Assembly (NCBI GenBank): GCA_024220505.1
Contig: JAKZZE010000004.1
Span: 1,488,001-1,552,000, forward strand
Length of the DNA: 64,000 bases
Reading direction: 5' to 3'
From: Rhizopus arrhizus
Taxonomy: Eukaryota > Mucoromycota > Mucoromycetes > Mucorales > Rhizopodaceae
The translations under genes were made by a program, and so were the position numbers. Below the pieces are notes generated by a model. The model searched no databases. It saw nothing but the letters and a program-made list of their open reading frames with translations, and was not told the DNA's origin. Within the stretch, counting starts at the first letter, position 1. Every line of letters begins with the position of its first letter. Positions 11,381 to 22,002 of the stretch are shown piece after piece.

Positions 11381-12712
11381 ATAGTTATTGACAGATTCAC
11401 CAACACCTGAAGGTTTGTCAGAGGAAGCTTGGGTGTCATCGGTAAAGGTGTTGATGACATCGGTCATATCATCATCAGTGTGCTGGTTATCAACGTGCTC
11501 AACAGAACCCGAGTCAACAACCACAGCTTGATCGTACTGTGCCTTGGTGATCCACTCTTGCTGGTGGAAGAAGCGGGCTACAGCCAAACGAACAGGTAAA
11601 CGAATATGCTTAAGAGCACGAGAGAGACGTTGTTGGTGGAGGTCGACGCATTTAGTCTTACGTTCCTCTTCAGGTAGAGAAGCGAAGGAAGGATTACGCA
11701 GACGGGCAGTATCAAGAGGATCGAATGACTCCAAAGGCTTAACACCAGCCTTATTAAAGTGATCCAGCAGTTCAGCAGCATAACTGTTGTGCACAAGAAG
11801 AGCAACAACGTGGTTATCTGGATAGTGAACATCTAGCACACGAGCATTATTGATTTTGAGCTTATTCAATTTAGCTCGAAGGCTAGAGTAAGCCTCACGA
11901 AAACGGCAAGGCAGGTATATGTACTGATACCTATGACCACCAGTAAGAGGAGCAAAGGTACGAGCGACAGCCTTCATCTGCCGAGGCGTGATACGACGTC
12001 GTCGAACAGGTTGGGACATCTTGGGTGGTGCAGGAGACGTGGCAGTGGCGGCACTAACGGCAGCATAGGACTTGTTAGCGGCAGGCACAACTGGAGCAGA
12101 CTCTGGTGAGGACCAGCGGGAGACAGGTGTACCTTGACTAGTCGTGGGTGGTGTTGGTGTCGAGGGTGCAGAGGTGGGTTTGGAGTGAACGGCACGGTCA
12201 GCCTCCAAAGTCGCTATACGCTGTTGTGCGGTCTCAAGGGCAGCACGCAGGCGCAGGTTTTCTTCAAGCAGGTGCTCAAAATTGGCCAGTCTTTCATCAT
12301 AGCGACGAAATTGTGCCTGGAAGATTGAAACCCAGTCGTGGGCAGGTACAGCGGGAGTACAGGTTGGTACCTGGGGAGAAGTAGGTAAAGGGGTGGTTTC
12401 CTTTACATTGTCTAATGCAACTTGTGATGTAGGAGGAGCAGTGGCTACACCAAAGTCGAAGGGTCCGGTCACGTTGACGGCGAAGTTGTGGGCAGGTGGT
12501 TGTTGTGACATTACGGAAGTAATAATGGCAGGAGCTGGACTGGTGCGAATGTCGATTGGCACAAGTGGTGGCGTACGGACAGAGAACAGACGCTTGCTTG
12601 GAGTGAGTGGTGAGGGTGATTCAGGAGTGTTTACAGAGACGGATTGGTGAGTCTGTGTAGACGGATGGATGCTTCCTGATGTGGGTTGATCTACCTTTGC
12701 TAATGATTCCAA
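11378..12712 (-). CDS. LINE ORF1 protein (RNA-binding, coiled coil)
   Basis: The predicted protein is up to about 444 aa. A Pro/Ser/Thr-rich N-terminal half is followed by a leucine heptad-like stretch (RLANFEHLLEENLRLRAALE, about residues 139-158). The C-terminal half is folded and basic (YIYLPCRFREAYSSLRAKL through LAVARFFHQQEW). This matches the layout of LINE ORF1 proteins, which bind element RNA and assemble the ribonucleoprotein. No CCHC knuckle is visible. The 5' end is uncertain. The frame is open from an in-frame TAG at 12850-12848, but no ATG occurs before codon 68 (12511). Translation may begin there or at a near-cognate codon, or the original ATG is mutated. The gene lies directly upstream of ORF2 with a TAATG overlap. 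Confidence 0.82.
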   Translation of the reverse strand: MESLAKVDQPTSGSIHPSTQTHQSVSVNTPESPSPLTPSKRLFSVRTPPLVPIDIRTSPAPAIITSVMSQQPPAHNFAVNVTGPFDFGVATAPPTSQVALDNVKETTPLPTSPQVPTCTPAVPAHDWVSIFQAQFRRYDERLANFEHLLEENLRLRAALETAQQRIATLEADRAVHSKPTSAPSTPTPPTTSQGTPVSRWSSPESAPVVPAANKSYAAVSAATATSPAPPKMSQPVRRRRITPRQMKAVARTFAPLTGGHRYQYIYLPCRFREAYSSLRAKLNKLKINNARVLDVHYPDNHVVALLVHNSYAAELLDHFNKAGVKPLESFDPLDTARLRNPSFASLPEEERKTKCVDLHQQRLSRALKHIRLPVRLAVARFFHQQEWITKAQYDQAVVVDSGSVEHVDNQHTDDDMTDVINTFTDDTQASSDKPSGVGESVNNY

Positions 12713-12937
12713 ATCAAGATCTTGAGATGTCGAAATGGTGCTACGGATGTCAGAGATCTTAGTGCCTGAGAGTGTTGGCAGGTCTTGGGGTGCTTTGGGT
12801 GTGGTTGACTGTATCTTTACAGGTACGTCTTTACTGTGTATACTGTGCTAATACTCCTCTTTAAGAAAATCGCTTGATGGCAAAACTTTTATCCGGTGGC
12901 GGAGCCAAGTAAAAGTTTCGAAATACGAAAGAAAAGT

Positions 12938-13009
12938 GGTCCTATAGTGTAATGGTTATCATATCGGTCTTTGAATCCGGTGATCCGAGTTCGATTCTCG
13001 GTGGGACCT
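12938..13009 (+). tRNA. tRNA-Gln (anticodon TTG)
   Basis: The sequence folds into a complete cloverleaf. Acceptor stem GGTCCTA pairs with TGGGACC. The anticodon loop CTTTGAA (12969-12975) gives TTG at 12971-12973, and the T arm is CCGAG-TTCGATT-CTCGG. The A box (tagtgtaatgg) and B box (agttcgattct) are intact. There is no intron. One weak pair closes the anticodon stem (T-T). A T6 run follows 30 bp downstream. The gene remains whole because the LINE insertion duplicated its first 14 bases. Confidence 0.95.
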
Positions 13010-13039
13010 ATAAAAATATCTAAAAGATATACGGTCAAA

Positions 13040-13045
13040 TTTTTT
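13040..13045 (+). terminator. Probable RNA polymerase III terminator of tRNA-Gln
   Basis: Six consecutive T lie 31 bases past the tRNA 3' end, just before the gypsy LTR. Confidence 0.6.
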
Positions 13046-13051
13046 GTACCA

Positions 13052-13172
13052 TGCTGTCGTATATTTTATTCTCATTTTGGATAGTGTTACAAATATTCCT
13101 TTTTTGATACTTCTACCTACAGTTGTCATCCGCAGTATAGTCGCAGTAATGTCGCAGTACTTTCAATATTAA
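13052..13172 (+). repeat. 5' LTR of gypsy element, left part
   Basis: It aligns with 21045-21176 of the 3' LTR, except for a missing catagtcgcag-like unit and point changes. It stops abruptly after caatattaa. Confidence 0.9.
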
Positions 13173-15014
13173 TGTGAGAATGATCGCTTTTTGGATGAAA
13201 CGCAAACCAACTCCGACATGGATTGTTAAAATAATATTAGTTATTTTAACAACCATTGTCAAAGAAATAATAATAGTCGCAAAAATAAGAAATGCTAAAA
13301 AAATAAGAAAAGCTAAAAAGAAAAAAAAAATATTATTCATATATATATATCCCATCTTTTTGTGAAGAAATTGTCAGTCAGTTTAAATAAATCATATATT
13401 TTTACTCAATAATTAACAAACTTTAACAAGAAAGTCCCTGTTCACTTAAACTTTTTACTCTACTTTAACTTTTATCAAGAAACATCGTATTGATCTTACA
13501 AATAAGATCTGGTGGTCACTACTTAACAAGCATCTGCTTAAATTCTATATAAAACAACAACTTACAAGGCTATCTTAACCTTACAATCAAGCTTCACAAG
13601 CAAACTTAACTCAAATTAACTCACTTACAACAAGCCAATCTATATACAAATAACATTAACATTGTAATGTAACACACACAACGTGAAAATATTAAAAAAT
13701 TGTACCACAAGAATTGAATGAATACAGACAACTGTATGAATACAGACAACTGTATGAATACAGAAAGTTGTATGAATACAGACAGTGTCTGAATTCAGAT
13801 GGCTATGTAGATTCATACAAAAATTTTCCACACTAAAAACCAAAAACAACAGATAATCAGAAAACTCAAAAAACATATAAATACCTCGACATTTTAGCAG
13901 CAATCAAGACTTACTTACTGACTTACTTACTTACTTCACTCTTAACTTTTGTTTTATTTTACTTTATTTACTTTACTTTTTGATTATTTGAATAAATATC
14001 ATATAAAGTAAATCTCTTTTGTTTTTCTTTTATTTTACTTAACATCAAGAACAAGAAGTCCCTTGAAGTATATACACTTCATTGTAAATCCTTTTTATTT
14101 CATTTTATCTTTATTTTACCTTTTTATTTTTACTTTACTTAAAACAGTCTGATCTACTTATAAGATCTGGTGGTCACTTTACTCAAGCAACTTATATTCA
14201 AATCATTACTCTTTCTGGAATCAAATCCTACTTAAATCTTTGATCTTATATCAAGCCTCTCTTAAATCAAACCTATTTAACACTATATAAACCATATAAA
14301 CTCCAATCTCACAGTAACAAAGAAGCTAAAAAATGAAAAAAGTCAAAAAAATGAGAAAGGTCAAAAAAATGAAAAAAGTCAAAAAAACGAAAAAAGTCAA
14401 AAAAATGAAAAAAGTCAAAAAAATGAAAAAAGTCAAAAAGAAAAAAAAAAATTTACAGCATATAAATATCCTAACCATTTAGTCAAAGAAAAAGGACAGT
14501 ACAGTTCTACTCATATATTTTATTATATATTTTATTCAATAAACAGGCAACTTTCTCATAAAAAGTTCCTGATCCCTTTATTTTTTTTATCTTTACATTT
14601 TACTTACTTATATTTGATCTTACATAAAAGATCTGGTGGTCACTACAGTACCTTACTTTGAAATTTCAAAAAAAACTTCTATATAAAGCACTCAATAAAC
14701 CCACAAGGTGTGGAATAGGCGTGTTGTTCTCTCGATTAATAAAATTAACAAATAAATCAAATAATCGATGAGTCTCTTGAACCTCTTTATTGAGTAAGGA
14801 CGAGAGAGAGAGCCCATTCAATACAAACTACGTCTTAGAATATAACAATATGATTTAGGGTCCGAGGTAGTACGGTATAAATTGTGTGGGCTGTTTATCG
14901 TACATAGCACGAAGTGCTATATATGATATACAGTCAAATTATTAATTTTAAGTGATCTCACACGACATTAAGGAAATTATTAGAGTAAATACGACACAAG
15001 GTTACAAAAATAAC
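13173..15014. mobile_element. 1.84-kb non-coding insertion in the 5' LTR: three related LTR-like units
   Basis: It has no reading frame of note. The motif aagatctggtggtcact occurs three times (about 13503, 14162, 14629), each preceded by a gatct/tta-rich near-palindrome and by a TATA box (such as tataaatatcc) about 150-300 bp upstream. An 18-bp A-rich array lies at 14331-14450. A short direct repeat, atgaatacagacaactgt and variants, occurs near 13717-13800. The part from about 14714 on has its own LTR-like look. It resembles stacked promoter/leader ends of an unclassified retroelement. No 5-bp duplication was found. Confidence 0.55.
14331..14450. repeat. 18-bp A-rich minisatellite, about 6 copies
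   Basis: The unit gtcaaaaaaatgaaaaaa (18 bp) repeats about six times with few changes. Similar degenerate A-rich blocks precede the unit near 13260-13330 and the Tc1-B insertion at 21525-21630, which suggests one dispersed family. Confidence 0.85.
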
Positions 15015-15174
15015 AACATTATAACAATATATAACAACATCACCACCGCAGCAAATGTAAAATAGTATAAATAGACATTATCTTTATTAAATAAAATCAA
15101 TCTTTTACTACTTAATAAGTTCTCGGTACCTTTGTTAATTACTATAAAAAGACTATTCGTGATCAAACACGACA
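15015..15174 (+). repeat. 5' LTR of gypsy element, right part
   Basis: It matches the last 160 bases of the 3' LTR. It includes the TATA box (tataaatag), an AATAAA signal and the end ...aaacacgaca. Confidence 0.9.
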
Positions 15175-15176
15175 AT

Positions 15177-15191
15177 TGGTAGCATCTGTTG
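15177..15191 (+). other. Primer-binding site candidate
   Basis: tggtagcatctgttg begins two bases after the LTR. The first seven bases fit the 3' end of an initiator tRNA-Met (PBS TGGTAGC...). The rest of the primer match cannot be verified here. Confidence 0.5.
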
Positions 15192-17900
15192 TAAACAAGC
15201 AAGCTTTACAACATAGAAGAAAGTTATATGTCAAATCCAAAAAGGAGCCTATCACAAGAACAGAAAATATTTGAAATTGAAGAAAGAGTATACAGATTAT
15301 TAGCACCAGAACTTAGAAGCAAATACACTTTATATCGTAAATTACCTACATATCCCAAAGAACAGAGACAAGATTTCGGAACCAAAACATCAGAATATTT
15401 AGACACATTAGCAACTCAACTAGCAAATAATTTTACGCTTAACAGTAACAAACAACCTACATTTGAAGAAGATACAATATTAGAAGACGCAGAAATGAGT
15501 AATACCTATAACAATAACATTAATATGCAAGATTTGGCACAATTAATTGCTTCGGCTGTAGCAACAGCAATCAATAATAAACCAGAAAAAGAACGGAATA
15601 ATGTACGAATTCCAATGCCATCAACTTACAACGGAGAAAGAAATGCGGCCGTCATAAACTTATGGATTCAAGAAGTAGAAAGATATCTTAATTTTTATGA
15701 TGTCCCCAAAACTAGATGGATCTCCTATGGTGTAACTCTTCTCCGAGATCGTGCACAAAAATGGTGGAACCAATTATCACAGAAAAATGAAGAATCAACA
15801 ACATGGGAAAAATTTAAAGTTGATCTAGAATATACATTCAAGCCATCGTATTCGGAACATGCTGCAAGAGATCGACTAGCATCAGTAAAACAAACCCGAT
15901 TGGTGGCCGAATATGTGGATGAATTCCAAGATATATTATTGGATCTGCCTAGAGTATCTGATGACGAAGCGTTGGATAGATTTGTCCGTGGATTGAAAGA
16001 TGACGTTAGAATACATGTTATGACTAAGGATCCACGTTCATTAGAAGAAGCAATGAGATTCGCTATTGCATATGATAGTGCCAAACAGACTGGGATGTTC
16101 ATACCTACAACTCGTCAAGATCAAATACCAAACGATCCAATGGATTTATCAGTATTGATACAACAACTCAATGCTATGAATATGGCAAACAATGGCCATC
16201 ACCAGCGAGAACGAGTGCCTTTAAGAAATAACCGCAACATCATTTGCCACTGGTGCAAGAAATCCGGTCATGTTATAGCTGATTGCAGAACTAGACTTCG
16301 TGAAGTAAGAGAGTTTGAGCAAAATAGAATGCGACAAAACCGAGGAAATAATAGACAACAATTCAACCGTCAGCGTGACTATCGTCAATATAACAGTAAC
16401 AAAGTGTACCATGCTGATCTGATCGAATTTGAACCGAGTAATGTTGACAATGCAAACAAACCACGTAGTAATTTTACTTCCATTGATAGTGTTAATAAAG
16501 ATTCTCTACTTGAACTTTCCCCTTATCCTTTTGACTTTACTTTGGATCGTGGCTTTCTAATGAATGCATCTTTGACTTCTTCATTATTACCTACCTATAC
16601 TATTCATATTAATGGTCAACCTTTTCAAGCATTGATCGATAGCGGTGCTAGTGCAAACTATATTCATCCTAAGATTTTAAAGGTTGTTGATTCATATCGC
16701 CCTGTTAGTAACCAAGCAGTGGAAACGGCCAATGGTGAACAATCGATTATCTCTGGTGAAGCCACATGTACCATGGAAGTAAAGGGGGAGGGTAAGATCT
16801 TTATTAACACTTTCAAGGCTTTTGTCTTTGAATCTAAATTTGATGTCATACTGGGTACCTCATGGTTAAAACAAGTCAAACCGAAGCCAGACTGGTTCGA
16901 TAGTACATGGACTATTACTTTGATTGATGGTTCATCTATGACAATAGAACCTTACAAGGAAAATAATAATGATCAAAGAAAGCAAGAAGATATTAATGTA
17001 GTAATTTCTGCAAAACAATTGAATCGTTTAGCCGAGAAAAAACAAATATCGGAATGTTACCTAGTACATGCTTCATTTGATGGAACTACATTAAATTACC
17101 TAAACAACATAAATGAAATCGATGTCAATTGGGCTACAGAATTCAGCAAAGAATTTCCTGAAGTATTCAAAGGTCACATTTCTGGACTTCCACCTATGCG
17201 AGATACTCAAGAAATTATTGTCACAAGACCTGATGCTGTGCCTGTATCTAGACCACCGTACAAAATGTCGCCTTTGGAATTAAATGAATTACGCAAGCAA
17301 CTTGATGATCTTTTAGCTAAGGGATTGATTGAGCCATGTGCTTCGGAATGGTCAAATCCTGTTCTATTTGTCCGAAAACCAAATGGTGATCTACGCATGT
17401 GTTGTGATTATAGAATGCTAAATAAGGTGACATTAAAGCAAAAGATACAATTACCTAGAATAGATGAATGTTTAGAAAGACTTCATAATGCTAAACATTT
17501 TACTTCATTGGATCTCACTAATGGTTTCCATCAACAAAGATTGTCTGAAGCTGACTCAGCAAAAACGGCTATAAGTACCAGATATGGACAATTCTGTTGG
17601 AAAGTAGTCCCCTTTGGTCTATCAAATAGTGGTCCTGCTTTTCAGAAGATGATGAACAATGTTTTGGCTGAATATATCGATAAATTTGTGATGGTGTACC
17701 TGGATGATATTTTAATATTTACCAATGGTGATGAACAACAACATAAGAAGCATGTTCGTATGGTGTTGGAAAAATTGAATGAAGCAAAGCTGATAATCAA
17801 CAAGAAAAAATGTCTTTTTAATCGTAAAGAACTAACGTTTTTGGGATTCAATATTAGTGCACAAGGAATTAAGCCGGCTCCTCAAAAAGTTGATGCTATT

Positions 17901-18361
17901 TGTTGTCAACATAGTTATTTTCTATATGATATCAGTTGTATTAAAATAAATAACGATACACAAAAAGATTAAACTATGATTGAACAATTCCACACTTTTC
18001 CAAATTTAGAACAATAAGATCGATATCTGTCATCCTAGAGAGTCCAATCAATTGTCAACCCCAAAAGTAATTAGATCAAAGTTAATTGACTGGTTATTAT
18101 TTCTATTGTTCAATTTCAGATGCATATATTAGAACATCGACAAGCTTTAGCTTAATCATTGGTTCTTCAGCACGACATCGTGACCGAGTCTATATCTTTT
18201 ATATCTACGCTCACAAAGAATATAAATAGATGCCAACTTTTTATCCATAAAGCGAGGCCTTTTCACAATATAAAGAAATCTGCAATAAAGAAGGATTTTA
18301 ATTTTATATTGCTGCTATTGTTTTTTTGTTTAATTTTTTATTTAATCTTGCGATTAAAACA
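17901..18361 (+). mobile_element. Solo LTR in gypsy pol, RT/RNase H junction
   Basis: It is 461 bp, from TGTTGTCAACATAG to TTAAAACA, flanked by ctatt at 17896-17900 and 18362-18366. It has a TATA-like tataaatag near 18220 and aataaag further on, in plus orientation. Confidence 0.92.
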
Positions 18362-19655
18362 CTATTCAATCTTGGCCTGTGCCTACTAATGTTCAACAAA
18401 TAAGACAGTTTATTGGTCTAGCTCAGCATTATCGAAGATTTATTCCTGGATTTGCAGGCATTGCTGCTCCTTTAACTGATCTCACAAAAGGATCTGGTCC
18501 AAAACGTCGTCCGATTGTATGGACTGAAGAATGTCAGAAAAGCTTTGATTTGATAAAGAAGAAAATGATGAATGCACCTGTGTTGATGAATCCTGATATG
18601 GCCAAACCGTTCCGAATCGAATGTGACGCCAGTGATTTTGCTATTGGTGCTGTACTATTACAAGAAGAATCAAAAGATGTATGGAAACCTCTGGCATTTG
18701 AATCAAAAAAGCTATCCCAGGCCGAAAGAAATTATCCCGCACAAGAAAGAGAGCTGCTTAGTGTACTATACGCATTGCGTACATGGCGTTGTTTTATTGA
18801 AGGTAATACGTATCAGGTCTTTACGGATCATCTCCCTTTAAAGTATCTACGATCGCAGAGCAAGCCCACGCCTAGACTAGTTAGATGGTTAAGTGAGATA
18901 GAACTATACGATCCAGAGATCTTGTATAAGCCTGGTGTGGAAAACCAAGTGCCAGATCTGTTGTCAAGACGTGATGGTCCGGAATCTAGACCTGCAGAAA
19001 AATCAATTCAGCCTCGCTATCTTTATAATATTACTGCTGCATTAAAATCGCTACCGCTGCTAGATCAAGATCCTATACAAGATTGGCCATTACATTACTT
19101 ATCCTCACAAGATAAATGGCCAGCTAAGATTAAGGATGAATTAATTAAAAAGCAACATCATTTTATCATTAAAGATGGCAGTGTATACAGAAAAGAAAAG
19201 ATTCCAAAAATTGAAAAATATGAAGAATGGAAATTTATACCTTTCGCCAAAAGAGCTGATTTAGTTGATAACTTCCACGTTGGATATGGTCATTCGGGTA
19301 AAACCACTATATACAATCTTATGAAGTCAAGAGTTTGGTGGCCAAGAATGAAAGAAGATATTGACACTTGGATTTCAAGATGCCCACAATGTCAAATGGC
19401 TGCTTCTCCTGACAAGATGGCTCATCATGCTCCTATGAAACCACTAGAAGTTCCCCGTGCGTTCTCTCGTTGGCATTTGGACTTCATTGGTGAGCTACCA
19501 ACAACAAAAAATGGCAATCGTTGGTTATTAATGGCTGTGGACTACACTACCAATTGGCCAATTGCGAGGGCGTTAAAAGATGTTACGGGTGAAGAAATCG
19601 TGAAATTCATATATGAAGAAATAGTGCTCAGATTTGGTTGTCCTGATGAAATCAT

Positions 19656-20235
19656 TGTTGTAGAACAGCGTCTGATCATAACGGACATTGAATAATCACA
19701 ACTAAAAGAAGTATATTAAAATTGATAAAAGATAATAATTTAAATCTTTATTAAATAAAATATATTCTTCTTCTTTTTATATAAAACTATCACTATTAGA
19801 TTCATTCTATAAAGTAAACATGAACAATAAATAAGTCATGATCTTTACTATTCATCATTTCTGTAAATGAATAATAATGGATCAGGTATCTAGTCAACTT
19901 TGATCTGACTGGAGGCATTTCATATAAATATATCTTTCCTCTCAATGAAGACGGGACAATTCTCCCAGATCAGTCAAAGAACAATAAGATCTATAAAAAC
20001 AACGAATTAAAAATTTTCATAATCGATTCAGTGATCATTCTTCAATCAAACATGTCAATTATTGGATCTACGCTCATAACTACTCATTTACCCGCCAACT
20101 GATAGAAGAATATAAATAGTAGACTTTGTAATGATTTCTTTTTAACAATTAAGATTGTCTTAAATAAAGTTCAGTCTCAAAAAGTATTCTTTGGTTTTTA
20201 TCTCTACCTTTAAATTACTTTACCAGAACATAACA
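19656..20235 (+). mobile_element. Solo LTR in gypsy integrase
   Basis: It is 580 bp, from TGTTGTAGAACAG to CAGAACATAACA, flanked by atcat at 19651-19655 and 20236-20240. The 3' part (aataaagttcagtctcaaaaagta near 20164) resembles the LTRs at 28015-28582 and 25777-26344, so they are probably one broad LTR family. Confidence 0.92.
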
Positions 20236-21034
20236 ATCATAACAGATAGGGGTGCTAACTTCATGTCAAAAATTGTCAAACAGTATATAAAGAAGATAAA
20301 GAGCAAACACAATTTTACTAGTGCTTTTCACCCTAGGACAAATGGAAAATGTGAACGATTAAACCAAACATTCAAAAAAATGTTGATCAAATATGTTAAA
20401 GGCGAGGTCCATAGTTGGGATGAATACGTTGACGCTTCATTATTTGCCTGTAGAATCAGAAAGCATACCACAACTGGATTTAGTCCCTTTTTCTTGACTT
20501 ATGGTGTTGATCCCCACATTCCTGGTGACTTCCATCGTCCTTTTATGAGTGAATTCGTAGAACAAGATGCAGAATTGATATCACAAGACATCCTAACTCG
20601 CATGCGTGCTCTTAGAGAAAAGCGATTTTTAGCAGAAGAAAGGCTTCGCAAGCAAGCTCAGATTGACAAGGCTCGGTGGGACTCTTTACTCAAAGACTCA
20701 ACAGTACAAACTTTCAACATTGGCGACTACGTATTAATGCGACATGAAAGCAAGAAAGGCTTAGAATTTCAATGGATGGGTCCCTACAAGGTGTTAAAGA
20801 GAAACTTAGACTTCAATACATATCAAGTTCAAGAAATTGCAGGAAAAACATATGCGTCTTGGGTACACACTGATCGACTTCATCCTATCAAACATGATGG
20901 TTCTTCCATTAATAAGCCTTGGTATATTCCTAGAATGGCTCGAAATACATCAGAATCAGATAGTATCTCTACTCAGTAAGATTTTTTTTCTCTTTTCTCT
21001 CTTTGGTTTTGTTGATCGGGTCTATCAACACTTT

Positions 21035-21044
21035 GGAAAGGGGG
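21035..21044 (+). other. Polypurine tract of gypsy element
   Basis: ggaaaggggg lies immediately before the 3' LTR, the expected place of plus-strand priming. Confidence 0.85.
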
Positions 21045-21338
21045 TGTTGTCGTATATTTTATTCTCATTTTGGATAGTGTTACAAATATTCCTTTTTTGA
21101 TACTTCTACCTACAGTTGTCATCCGCAGTATAGTCGCAGCATAGTCGCAGCAATGTCGCAGTACTTTCAATATTAACATTATAACAATATATAACAACAT
21201 CACCACCGCAGCAAATGTAAAATAGTATAAATAGACATTATCTTTATTAAATAAAATCAATCAATCTTTTACTACTTAATAAGTTCTCGGTACCTTTGTT
21301 AATTACTATAAAAAGACTATTCGTGATCAAACACGACA
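21045..21338 (+). repeat. 3' LTR of gypsy element
   Basis: It is 294 bp, tgttgtcgtat...aaacacgaca, with a TATA box and an AATAAA signal. It is the uninterrupted partner of the split 5' LTR. Confidence 0.93.
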
Positions 21339-21631
21339 TTAGTGTGACGCAGTTGGTGTAACTTTTGCGGAAGAAGGGACTCAGTCCTAGGAGGGACATC
21401 AGTCCCTGAAGATAAACAAAAAAAGTTCAAAAATAGAAAAACACAAAAAAATCACAACCCTATTGTAACGAAAATGGTAATAAGGATACACAGAGATTAG
21501 CCGAGTCAAGTCAGAAAGATAAAAAAAATTAAAAATATAAAAAATGTTAAAAAGATAAAAAAAGTTGAAAATATAAAAAAAGTCAAAAAAATAAGAAAAG
21601 CTAAAAAGAAAACAAAAAAATATTATTCATA
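21339..21631. other. A-rich repeat flank between gypsy and Tc1-B
   Basis: No gene is present. It has self-complementary GGGACTCAGTCC/AGTCCCTGAAG-like bits and then A-rich blocks. The last of these (ataagaaaagctaaaaag then tattattcat) also occurs at about 13300-13340 inside the 5' LTR insertion, so it is another copy of that repeat family. Confidence 0.6.
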
Positions 21632-22002
21632 CAGTAGCGGACAAAACTGGTGCACAAAAATTAAAATCATCATTGCATCTCCGCTATATGCTTGTGACTT
21701 TTGTGGCATATACCATCTGAAAGACAGTCTAAAGTACACATTATGCTACGTAAACCGGAACTATGCCGGGCATCCCTCAGGCATAAGGTCATTTTTAGTG
21801 ATTTTTCGAATATTTCAATTTTCGCCAAAAATGTAGTACTTGTTTAGCCTTCTTTCGAATTTATCCATTTCTTTGTAGTTCACTGTAAAATTTCATAATA
21901 CACTAGTGCATTTCGATGGCTTTTAAAAAATATATAAACCCTTGCTTAGTTTGCATTTCTCATTGAACCTCACTTCTTGCTTTTACCCTATTCATTATAA
22001 CA

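Larger units (their letters stand above)
5923..12937 (-). mobile_element. Non-LTR retrotransposon (LINE) inserted in a tRNA-Gln gene
   Basis: The element is read on the minus strand. It has a 5' untranslated part (12937-12713), ORF1 (12712-11378), ORF2 (starting at 11378, ending at 6229) and a 3' untranslated part of about 306 bp (6228-5923) with no poly(A) tail. Without the 1638-bp Tc1 insertion and its duplicated TA it is about 5.4 kb. It is bracketed by a 14-bp target-site duplication equal to bases 1-14 of the tRNA. ORF2 has an apurinic-type endonuclease, a YADD reverse transcriptase and a C-terminal CCHC-like knuckle, as in endonuclease-bearing LINEs. Clade (Jockey/I/Tad/L1-like) cannot be fixed by eye. 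Confidence 0.92.
15228..20979 (+). pseudogene. Ty3/gypsy Gag-Pol polyprotein, interrupted by two solo LTRs
   Basis: It is a single fused Gag-Pol frame from ATG 15228. Gag (WIQEVERYLNFY, RDRAQKWWNQL) is followed by a zinc knuckle CHWCKKSGHVIADC. The aspartic protease has ALIDSGASANYIHP. The reverse transcriptase has SLDLTNGFHQQRL and VYLDDILIF. RNase H has IECDASDFAIGAVL. The integrase has an HHCC domain (VGYGHSGKT, CPQCQ), a DDE core starting WHLDFIGELP, and a GPY motif (QWMGPYKVL) near the end. Insertions at 17901-18361 (between RT and RNase H) and 19656-20235 (in the integrase core) each add a 5-bp duplication. Outside these and their duplications the frame is open. There is no gag-pol frameshift site. 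Confidence 0.93.
13052..21338 (+). mobile_element. Ty3/gypsy LTR retrotransposon with nested insertions
   Basis: The 5' LTR begins at 13052 (tgctgtcgtat) but is split. The parts are 13052-13172 and 15015-15174. The 3' LTR (21045-21338, 294 bp) is whole and matches both parts. A primer-binding site follows the 5' LTR and a polypurine tract precedes the 3' LTR. One Gag-Pol frame lies between. Three insertions interrupt it: about 1.84 kb in the 5' LTR and two solo LTRs in pol. The flanking 5-mers (tacca, ttagt) differ, so no target duplication survives. The element starts 43 bp downstream of the tRNA-Gln gene. Confidence 0.92.

Noticed and set aside
13504..14650. CRISPR-like array from three spaced copies of aagatctggtggtcact
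   Set aside because: There are only three copies at irregular 470-660 bp spacing in a eukaryotic LTR context; it is not an array.
15177..15191. PBS as proof of initiator tRNA-Met priming
   Set aside because: Only seven bases fit the known primer end; the fungal tRNA sequence is needed, so it is kept as a candidate only.
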